Positions 54,316 to 61,305 of a stretch of 64,000 nt of DNA are shown here, piece by piece (position 1 is the stretch's first letter; each line of letters starts with the position of its first letter). The translations under genes were made by a program, and so were the position numbers. The stretch is from Gemmobacter fulvus (lineage in GTDB: Bacteria; Pseudomonadota; Alphaproteobacteria; Rhodobacterales; Rhodobacteraceae). A model generated the notes under the pieces. That model did no database searches, was not told the origin of the DNA, and was given only the letters and a program-made list of their open reading frames with translations. The stretch is from positions 3,312,471-3,376,470 of the forward strand of contig NZ_CP076361.1 in NCBI RefSeq assembly GCF_018798885.1. Reading direction: 5' to 3'.

Positions 54316-54780
54316 TCAGGCCCGCCGCGCCGCTGCCAGCCAGACGAGCGCCAGCCCCAGCGAAATCACCATGTTCCAGCCCGCCATCGACAGGCCGAAC
54401 ATCTGCCAGGCAATCGCATCACAGCGCACCACCGCTGCGATGTCCTTGCTGGGGTCGAGCAGGTCGGCGGCACTCAGCCCGGCGATGGAGCCGCTGGAGC
54501 AGGATTGCAGCCCCTCCCACCATTTCAGCTCCACCCCCGCATGAAACAGCCCGATGCCGGCTGTGGTCAGTGCCGCCAGCGCGCCCAGCAGCGGCAACAG
54601 CCGACCGCCCAGCCACAGCGCCAGCGCCCCGATCAGCACAGCGGCCAGATGCGGCCAGCGTTGCAGGATACACAGCGGGCAGGGGGCCAGTCCGCCCAGA
54701 TACTGAAAACCAAGCGCCCCCAGCAGCAGCGCTGCCGATCCGCCCGATGCGATCAGCACCAAAAACCGTTGTCTGGTCAC
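54316..54780 (-). CDS. dsbB: Disulfide bond formation protein B
   Basis: This 154-residue inner-membrane protein has four helices. The first cysteine pair is in PCPLCILQRWPHLA; the second pair is formed by Cys in LQSCSSG and in VVRCDAIAW. DsbB re-oxidises periplasmic DsbA and passes electrons to quinone. The length is slightly below that of E. coli DsbB and normal for alphaproteobacteria. It follows the VTT-domain gene by 20 bp in the same direction, so the two are likely co-transcribed. Confidence 0.93.
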   Translation of the reverse strand: MTRQRFLVLIASGGSAALLLGALGFQYLGGLAPCPLCILQRWPHLAAVLIGALALWLGGRLLPLLGALAALTTAGIGLFHAGVELKWWEGLQSCSSGSIAGLSAADLLDPSKDIAAVVRCDAIAWQMFGLSMAGWNMVISLGLALVWLAAARRA

Positions 54781-54800
54781 AAGGTCACTCCCCGATGCGG

Positions 54801-55385
54801 TTACAGCAGCGTCAGCGCCGCCCAGACGACGCCAATCAGCAGCGCCACCCCAAGACTGAGCAGCGCAAAGCGGCGCTCGATGAAATCAATGATGCGCACA
54901 CCATAGCGCCGCAGCAGCCAGGCCAGCAGATAGAACCGCGCCCCGCGTGCCACGATGGCCGACAGGATGAACAGTTTCAGATCGAAGGCAAGCACCCCTG
55001 ACAGGATCGTGACCACCTTCATCGGCGGCAGATGCGACAGGCCTGAGGTGACCAGCATCACCAGAATGGCCCCATGGCCGGTGCCATCGCGCAGCGCCTC
55101 GAAGGCGGCGAGCTTGCCATAGAACTCCAGCACCGGGCGCGCGATCAGATCAAAGGCATAGACGCCAAGCGCCCAGCCGAAGACGCCGCCCAGCACCGAG
55201 GTGATGGTTGCAATCAGCGCATAACGCATGGCGCGTTCGGGGTGGGCCAGACACATCGGCACGAACAGCACATCGGCGGGGATCGGAAAGACCGAGCTTT
55301 CCACAAAGGAGACGGCGGCCAAGGCCGGTTCGGCGTGACGCGATCCCGCCCAGTGAAGTGTCCAGTCGTAAAGCTTGCGGAACAT
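54801..55385 (-). CDS. VTT-domain (DedA/YqaA-like) membrane protein
   Basis: This 194-residue membrane protein of the YqaA/DedA group has the reentrant-loop segments SFVESSVFPIPADVLFVPMCLAHP and GLSHLPPMKVVTILSGVL and three further hydrophobic stretches. The family includes lipid scramblases and flippases such as UptA. The start at 55385 (MFRKLYDWTLHWAG) is chosen because the extra upstream 30 codons lie in the divergent promoter region. It is upstream of dsbB and divergent from the YpfJ-like gene. Confidence 0.88.
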   Translation of the reverse strand: MFRKLYDWTLHWAGSRHAEPALAAVSFVESSVFPIPADVLFVPMCLAHPERAMRYALIATITSVLGGVFGWALGVYAFDLIARPVLEFYGKLAAFEALRDGTGHGAILVMLVTSGLSHLPPMKVVTILSGVLAFDLKLFILSAIVARGARFYLLAWLLRRYGVRIIDFIERRFALLSLGVALLIGVVWAALTLL

Positions 55386-55512
55386 TGCGGGCCTCTGCTG
55401 CGTTTGCCCTCGGAGACCATGCGCCGCCCGCGAGGTCAAGCCCGGCAAGCGGGGGCTTCCGGCGGCAGGGCGCATTGGCTAAGCTTGGATGAAACGGGTA
55501 GGGGGTATCATC

Positions 55513-56358
55513 ATGGATTGGAAAGGCCGCCGCGGCAGCCGCAACATCGAGGACCGGCGCAGCATGGGGGTGCGGGGCGGTGGCGCGGTGGGGGGCGTGG
55601 GCGTGATTGCCGTCCTGCTCATCGGGTATTTCTTCGGCATTGATGTGACACCACTGCTGAATGACCCGGGGCAACAGCAGCAGGGCGGGCAGGTCGAACT
55701 GAGCGAGGCCGATCAGGCGGCGGGCGAGTTTGTCTCGGTGACGCTGGCCGATACCGAAGAGGTCTGGGGGCATGTGTTCCCCGAACAGGTCGGCTCGGCT
55801 TACCGCCCCCCGGTTCTGGTGCTGTATAAAGGTGTGACGCAATCGCCCTGTGGCGGGGCCAGCGGCGCCACCGGCCCGTTCTACTGCCCCGGCGACAAGA
55901 AGGTCTATCTCGACACCGATTTCTTCACCACCATGTCGCGGCAACTCGGGGCGGGCGGAGATTTCGCCGCGGCCTATGTGGTGGCGCATGAGGTGGCCCA
56001 TCATGTGCAGAACGAGCTGGGCATTCTGGGCAAGGCCAATCAGGTGCGCGGGCAGGCCAGCGAGGCCGACAGCAATGCCATTTCGGTGCGGATCGAACTT
56101 CAGGCCGATTGCCTGTCGGGGATCTGGGCGCGCGAGGCCGAAGACCGCTTTGGCAGCCTGCAAGAGGGCGATATCGAAGAGGCGGTAAATGCCGCGCGCC
56201 AGATTGGCGATGACACCTTGCAACGCAATGCGGGCCAACGTCCGATGCCGCATACCTTTACCCATGGCACCTCGGAGCAGCGCGCGCGCTGGTTCCTGCG
56301 CGGCTACAAGGCCGGGGATATGGCGCAATGCGACACTTTCGGCGCGACCCGTCTGTAA
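55513..56358 (+). CDS. YpfJ-like neutral zinc metallopeptidase
   Basis: This 281-residue protein has one N-terminal membrane anchor (GGVGVIAVLLIGYFFGI, about residues 28-44) and a periplasmic domain with the zinc motif VVAHEVAHHVQNELG (about residues 156-170). The downstream glutamate lies in ELQADCLSGIWAREAE. It matches the zinc_peptidase/YpfJ family. The start at 55513 (MDWKGRRGSRNIEDRR) is the usual N-terminus. Substrates are unknown. It is a single gene upstream of tRNA-Leu. Confidence 0.92.
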   Translation: MDWKGRRGSRNIEDRRSMGVRGGGAVGGVGVIAVLLIGYFFGIDVTPLLNDPGQQQQGGQVELSEADQAAGEFVSVTLADTEEVWGHVFPEQVGSAYRPPVLVLYKGVTQSPCGGASGATGPFYCPGDKKVYLDTDFFTTMSRQLGAGGDFAAAYVVAHEVAHHVQNELGILGKANQVRGQASEADSNAISVRIELQADCLSGIWAREAEDRFGSLQEGDIEEAVNAARQIGDDTLQRNAGQRPMPHTFTHGTSEQRARWFLRGYKAGDMAQCDTFGATRL

Positions 56359-56618
56359 TCGGGCGGCATTTTCCGGGGCCGGTTCCGGTTTCTGGCAATT
56401 GACGGGCGTCACGCGGCGGGCTAAACCACGCCGCGTGACGTGGCGGCGGAACGGCAGGCGCAGGGAATAAGCATCCTTGCACAGCGCCGTAAAACCCCTT
56501 GAAACAAAAGCCTTGTTCGGAGCGGTTGGTTTGAACAGGTCTGATGTGGAGCCGTTGCAGAAGACGCATCCTCAGCCAGATTGACAGTCTGGCACCTACC
56601 GGGGGGATGCGGGATCGT

Positions 56619-56702
56619 GCGGGTGTGGCGGAATGGTAGACGCGACAGACTCAAACTCTGTTTCCGCAAGGAGTGTCGGTTCGAGTCCGACCACCCGCAC
56701 CA
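56619..56702 (+). tRNA. tRNA-Leu (anticodon CAA)
   Basis: The cloverleaf is complete: acceptor arms GCGGGTG / CACCCGC, anticodon stem ACAGA / TCTGT around the loop CTCAAAC (anticodon CAA), a long variable arm typical of class II leucine tRNAs, a T stem GTCGG / CCGAC with TTCGAGT loop, discriminator A and an encoded CCA. It reads UUG codons. Several minor open frames cross it and are artefacts. Confidence 0.97.
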
Positions 56703-56849
56703 GTTTTCAAACCTGAGCGTCGTGAACAGCGTAAGACCCTGAGGGGGCGCGCCTGTTCCGGCTTTGAGATTATCTATATTGATCAACAAACGGCGCGCTG
56801 CACGGCTGGCTGTGGTGGCAGAATGATCCCCGGATCGCAGGGCCATGGC

Positions 56850-57150
56850 CTGCCGCCGCACCTGCCGCATGACCGTGGTTCTGGCCCGGATTTCTGCAAC
56901 ACCCATCTGCTCGGCATGTTCCTGTCGTTCTTCCTGTCGGAAAGGCTGCTGGTGTATGTCATGGTCCGGATCCGGGCGAGCCTTACGCAGCGCGATGCCG
57001 AACTTGCAGCGCTTCAGCATCAGCTGATCGAAGAGGATCAACTGGTGCGGCTGGGGCTCTTGTCCTCGGGTAGGGCGCATGAGCTGGGCACGCCGCTGAC
57101 GACGCTGGCGGTAACGCTGGCCGAGGCGGCGCGCCGCCGGTCCCGATATG
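56850..57150 (+). pseudogene. Remnant of a RegB/PrrB-like sensor histidine kinase
   Basis: An open stretch encodes a membrane-segment-like MFLSFFLSERLLVYVMVRI, a linker SLTQRDAELAALQHQLIEED and an intact histidine box GRAHELGTPLTTLAV (His at 57078-57080). The HELGTPL form is characteristic of the RegB/PrrB redox-kinase group. The sensor part upstream and the whole ATP-binding domain downstream are missing; the frame ends at 57215 in unrelated residues. No start codon fits a real gene. It lies 150 bases from tRNA-Leu, so it is probably a decayed insertion. Confidence 0.7.
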
Positions 57151-57200
57151 GGAGCCTTTGTCAGAAGCTGCCTGACCAGCAGCGGTTTTTGCGTATCAAC

Positions 57201-57216
57201 TTAACGTTGTATTAAC
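57201..57216. promoter_or_regulatory. CtrA box
   Basis: TTAACGTTGTATTAAC is a perfect TTAA-N7-TTAAC match, just after the kinase remnant and about 790 bases before the Hint/RTX start. It is one of two in this AT-rich gap. Confidence 0.65.
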
Positions 57217-58007
57217 CACATATGACTCTTTCTTGAGGCGCTCCACATATCGCCCCGGTTTTGCCATGATCTTGTCTAGGTTGTGCGCAGTGATTCGGCG
57301 TTTCTCAAGAGAAACAGTAGCTTATCACGCGCATATTCTGGTTAATCAGGGGTATTGATGCGCATGCGAGAACGCTGCGGGGGCCACAAAGTGGCGAGAT
57401 CGTGGCAAAAACATGATGATGGTTAAGACGGTTTTGGGGCCGTTAACTGTTTCCGGATCCGCGAATGCGCCGAAACTCCCGGCAACAGGCCGCCAGAAAA
57501 AATGATGTCCTGTTAATAAGTTAATGAAAAATTAACCATATATCGAGCCACGCCATCGTCGCCGCCGGGGAAACAGAAGCGCTGGATTTCGGGGCAGATG
57601 GCGAAAATCCGGGGCTGTTTCGCCGCGCCCGGAAGGTGCGCCGGACCGGGCTTTGCCTTTTTTCCGCTTCCCGCAACGGCGTTCAGAAGGTATTCAGAAA
57701 GGGTCTTGCTGGGGTGAGACTGTTGGCCGTGGGGGCGGTCGTTAGTGGTATTGCGCCGAATGGCGCGGGAGTTGTGACGAAAGCGCTGCCAAGCATCTGA
57801 AGATTATTGTTCTGTTATGTGCCCCGTTTCATGGGGTCTTTTCAGGGCACCTCCGCTTCGGAGGGGCAGTGTTTTTTGCATCTCACGATCTGACGTCAGG
57901 CCGGGTGGCGCAGGGTCCGAACAGGGGCCGCGCCGATCATTGGCCCTTAGGGGCTGCGGTTGATGGATCGGGCGGGCCATGAGGCTCTGCTGAATGAGGA
58001 TACGAAG
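57217..58007. other. AT-rich, gene-poor leader of the Hint/RTX gene
   Basis: About 790 bases with no supportable gene. Visible elements are the two CtrA boxes at its left and centre, several isolated TTAA words and a small hairpin CCTCCG CTT CGGAGG followed by a run of T (57852-57878) that may attenuate transcription before the Hint/RTX gene. The promoter itself is not identifiable by eye. Confidence 0.5.
57521..57536. promoter_or_regulatory. CtrA box
   Basis: TTAATGAAAAATTAAC is a perfect TTAA-N7-TTAAC match, with an additional TTAA half-site 8 bases upstream. It is 472 bases upstream of the Hint/RTX start, the nearest gene it could control. Confidence 0.7.
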
Positions 58008-60899
58008 ATGCCGGTGTTTGCGCTCTACAATCTCGATGACATGGGAACGACGACGGCCCATGATACCGCGCTGGGGAACGGCGCACAGGACGGCGTCTAC
58101 ATCAATGGCGCGGCCTCGGATGGCACGCGCGCCGTTCTGGATGGCGACAATGACTTTGTGAAGATTTACCCCGATCCGACCTTCCAGATGGATCGCGGCA
58201 CGCTTGAAATCAAATTTACCTCCTCGCCGGAGGGCAGCGATACGCCGCAGACCGTTCTGTCGCGTGACAGTGCCGGTGAGACCGATGGCGGCTACCGCGT
58301 TGACATCATGCCGGATGGCACCATCCAGATCGTGCATGAATCTGCATCGGGTGATGATGTGACCAGCACCTCGGCGGGCTTCTCCAACCCCGGCGACCAG
58401 ATCAAGCTCAGCTATTCCTGGGACGAGATGGGCGGCGGCCGTGTCGTGATCGAAAACTTCACCGCAGGCACGCATTTCATCGGCGATGTGCCCGCAGGCC
58501 TGACCATGGATCAAAGCGGCTCTGGCATGAACCAGCCCTGGATCGTGGGCGCCGGGCAGTCGACCTCCACCCCCGGTGCGCTGGACAATATCGACCAGCA
58601 TTTTGGTGGCACGGTTGAGTATTTCTCGATCTCCGACACGGTCGACAACAACCCGATGAACGAAGATCCGGTCGCCTGCCCGGATGAGGCGGTGACGGAT
58701 GAGGATGTGCCGGTCACAATTCCGGTGCTGGACAATGACGGCGATCCGAATGGCGATCCGCTGGAAGTGACCGAGGCCACGGCGACGCATGGCACGGTGA
58801 CGATCAATGACGACGGCACGATCACCTATACGCCCGACAGCAATTACAACGGCGGCGATACCATCACCTATACGGTGCAGGATCCCGACGGGAACACCGC
58901 AACATCGACCGTGAACGTGACCGTGAACCCGGTGAACGACGATCCGGTGGCCAATGACGATACGGCCAGCACGGATTTCAACACGCCGGTCGTCGTGGCG
59001 GTTCTGGAGAATGACGAGGATGTGGATGGCGATACGCTGACCATTCTCGGCACGCCGGTTTCGGCGGAAGGCACGGTTGAGGTGAATGGCGACGGCACCA
59101 TCACCTTCACCCCTAACACCGGATTTTCCGGTGATGCAACAATTACGTATGAAGTGACCGACGGCAATGGCGGCACCGATACCGCCACGGTGACAGTGAC
59201 GGTGGGCCAGCCCAGCCGCGACGGTTATGTTGATGGCACGGCGGGCGGCGATCTGATCGACGTGGGCTATACCGGCGACCCGGATGGCGATTTCATCGAC
59301 AATGATGATGCGCTGCTGCCCGGTGCTGTGGGCAACGACGATTTCGTGCGTGCCGGAGCGGGTGATGACACGGTCTATTCCGGTCTGGGCGACGATACGG
59401 TGAATGCCGGGTCGGGCAATGATCTGGTGTTCACTGGCCAAGGCAATGACTCGGTCGGTGGCGGCGACGGCGAAGACACGATCAACACCGGCGACGGTAG
59501 CGATCTGGTCTATGGCGGCATGGGTGACGACGTGATCGACACGTCCTCTTCTGGCTTCCCGCTGCCGGACCGCGACTATCCGGGCCTCTATCCGGCGGAT
59601 TCCGATCCGACGGATGATCTGGATACCGTCTATGGTGGCCTTGGCCATGACACGATCCGCACCGGCGACGATGCCGATCTGGTCTATGGCGGTGCGGGGC
59701 GTGACAGCATCGACGGCGGTCTGGATGATGACACGCTGATGGGCGGGCAGGGCGGCGATACGATTGTGGGCGGCGAAGGCTCCGATCTGATCGACGGCGG
59801 CCTGGACCATGACCTGATCTATGGCGGTCTGACCCCGGCCTTCCCCGACGAGCTGAACATCCCGGACGCGACCGATCTGCGCCCCGACAATGCCCGTGAC
59901 ACGATCATGGGTGGCGAAGGCAATGATACGATCTTCGGCATGGATGACGCTGATCTGCTTTATGGCGGCGCCGACAATGACGTGATCGACGGCGGCGTCG
60001 ATAATGACACGCTGTTTGGTGATGCGGGCCGCGATATTCTGATCGGCGGCGGTGGCGCTGACAGCATGTCGGGTGGCGACGATCAGGACGTGTTCGTGGT
60101 CAACCGCCCCGAGGACGGCTTTGGCGACGTGGCCGATGGCGGTTCGGGCGGGGTTGACTTTGACCGGCTGGAGCTGACCGGCGCAGGCCCGTTCCGCATC
60201 GTGGACCGGGTGACCGACAGCGATGGCAATGGCTTTGACGGCCGGGTCGAATTCCTTGATGCCGATGGCAATGTCACCGGGCAGATGGTCTTCACCAATA
60301 TCGAAGAGATCGTGCCTTGCTTTACCCCCGGCACGCTGATTGCCACGCCGCGCGGTGAAATACCGGTGGAGGATCTGAAGGCCGGGGATCGCGTCATCAC
60401 GCGCGACAACGGTATCCAGCAGATCCGCTGGGTGGGTGCCAAGAAGATGACTTGGGCGGATCTCTCGCTCAACCCGCATCTGAAGCCGGTGCTGATCCGC
60501 AAGGGCAGCCTTGGCAATGGCCTGCCGGAGCGTGACATGATGGTGTCGCCGAACCACCGCGTGCTGGTGGCCAATGATCGCACCGCGCTTTACTTCGACG
60601 AACACGAAGTGCTGGTGGCGGCGAAACATCTGGTGGCGGGCAAGGGCGTGCATGAGGTGGACAGCATGGGCACCACCTATCTGCACTTCATGTTCGACCG
60701 CCACGAGGTCGTGCTGTCGAATGGGGCCTGGACCGAAAGCTTCCAGCCCGGCGACTATACGCTGAAAGGCATGGGCAATGCGCAGCGCAACGAGATCTTC
60801 GAACTGTTCCCGGATCTGAAAACCGAGGCAGGTCTGGAAGGCTATGGCGCGGCACGGCGCACGCTGAAGAAACACGAAGCCAAACTGCTGGTGAAGTAA
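58008..60899 (+). CDS. Large secreted protein: LamG-like, cadherin-like, RTX and Hint domains
   Basis: This 963-residue acidic protein has an N-terminal jelly-roll-like region (about residues 1-215), two cadherin/VCBS-like repeats (about 218-400, NPVNDDPVANDDTAS), calcium-binding RTX nonapeptides (about 440-705) and a C-terminal Hint domain from Cys771 (CFTPGTLIATPRGEIPVEDL). No N-terminal signal is seen, so type I secretion is likely; its transporter is not in the window. The start at 58008 (MPVFALYNLDDMG) has a GAGGA ribosome site. Hint domains self-cleave or splice, so the RTX part may be released. Confidence 0.92.
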   Translation: MPVFALYNLDDMGTTTAHDTALGNGAQDGVYINGAASDGTRAVLDGDNDFVKIYPDPTFQMDRGTLEIKFTSSPEGSDTPQTVLSRDSAGETDGGYRVDIMPDGTIQIVHESASGDDVTSTSAGFSNPGDQIKLSYSWDEMGGGRVVIENFTAGTHFIGDVPAGLTMDQSGSGMNQPWIVGAGQSTSTPGALDNIDQHFGGTVEYFSISDTVDNNPMNEDPVACPDEAVTDEDVPVTIPVLDNDGDPNGDPLEVTEATATHGTVTINDDGTITYTPDSNYNGGDTITYTVQDPDGNTATSTVNVTVNPVNDDPVANDDTASTDFNTPVVVAVLENDEDVDGDTLTILGTPVSAEGTVEVNGDGTITFTPNTGFSGDATITYEVTDGNGGTDTATVTVTVGQPSRDGYVDGTAGGDLIDVGYTGDPDGDFIDNDDALLPGAVGNDDFVRAGAGDDTVYSGLGDDTVNAGSGNDLVFTGQGNDSVGGGDGEDTINTGDGSDLVYGGMGDDVIDTSSSGFPLPDRDYPGLYPADSDPTDDLDTVYGGLGHDTIRTGDDADLVYGGAGRDSIDGGLDDDTLMGGQGGDTIVGGEGSDLIDGGLDHDLIYGGLTPAFPDELNIPDATDLRPDNARDTIMGGEGNDTIFGMDDADLLYGGADNDVIDGGVDNDTLFGDAGRDILIGGGGADSMSGGDDQDVFVVNRPEDGFGDVADGGSGGVDFDRLELTGAGPFRIVDRVTDSDGNGFDGRVEFLDADGNVTGQMVFTNIEEIVPCFTPGTLIATPRGEIPVEDLKAGDRVITRDNGIQQIRWVGAKKMTWADLSLNPHLKPVLIRKGSLGNGLPERDMMVSPNHRVLVANDRTALYFDEHEVLVAAKHLVAGKGVHEVDSMGTTYLHFMFDRHEVVLSNGAWTESFQPGDYTLKGMGNAQRNEIFELFPDLKTEAGLEGYGAARRTLKKHEAKLLVK

Positions 60900-60952
60900 C
60901 AGGTTATGCAGCGCGGACCGGGGTCCGCCTGCGCGTACTCCGGTTGCACGGG

Positions 60953-60980
60953 AAAGGGGCCTCGCAAGAGGCCCCTTTTC
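60953..60980 (+). terminator. Intrinsic terminator after the Hint/RTX gene
   Basis: An 11-bp stem AAAGGGGCCTC / GAGGCCCCTTT over a GCAA loop is followed by T. It lies 54 bases after the stop and closes the Hint/RTX transcript. Confidence 0.88.
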
Positions 60981-61305
60981 GGTTTTGCAGGCCCGTCGGC
61001 CCGTGATCCGATCCGGTTGTGGCAATTGTGGCAAGATCTGGACAGGCCTGCCACAGTCCCGCCCAACAGTCTCCCTCAGTCCCCCATGGGATCGCCACAT
61101 TTCGCCGCCATAGAAGCGGAGAAATCAAGGCTTTGCCCGTCTGGCAAGCCTCCCTGCCGAATCGCAGGGAAAGTGAGGGGTTATGTGTGTGTCAGTCACC
61201 GTGTGGAAACAGGATCAGGGCCTTGCGCCGCAGTCTTGTTTTGCGCGGGTTTTGGCGACGCCCACAGGGGATGCCGCAGTAATGTGCGTGGAAAGGGTAT
61301 AAGTC
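60981..61305. other. Leader region of the second RTX gene with a 9-base tandem repeat
   Basis: This 325-base gap has no gene. It contains the direct repeat TTGTGGCAA twice in tandem at 61017-61034, followed by TGCCACAG 17 bases later, which may be a regulator site. The start at 61306 is preceded by GGAAAGG. No CtrA box is present. Confidence 0.5.

Noticed and set aside
56673..57215. 180-codon open frame starting in tRNA-Leu as a complete gene
   Set aside because: Its start is inside the tRNA and both ends are unrelated to any family; only the middle is a kinase fragment, so it is listed as a pseudogene.
59330..60120. Short repeats in RTX regions as a CRISPR or satellite array
   Set aside because: They are degenerate nonapeptide codons of the calcium-binding repeat, not identical DNA repeats with spacers.
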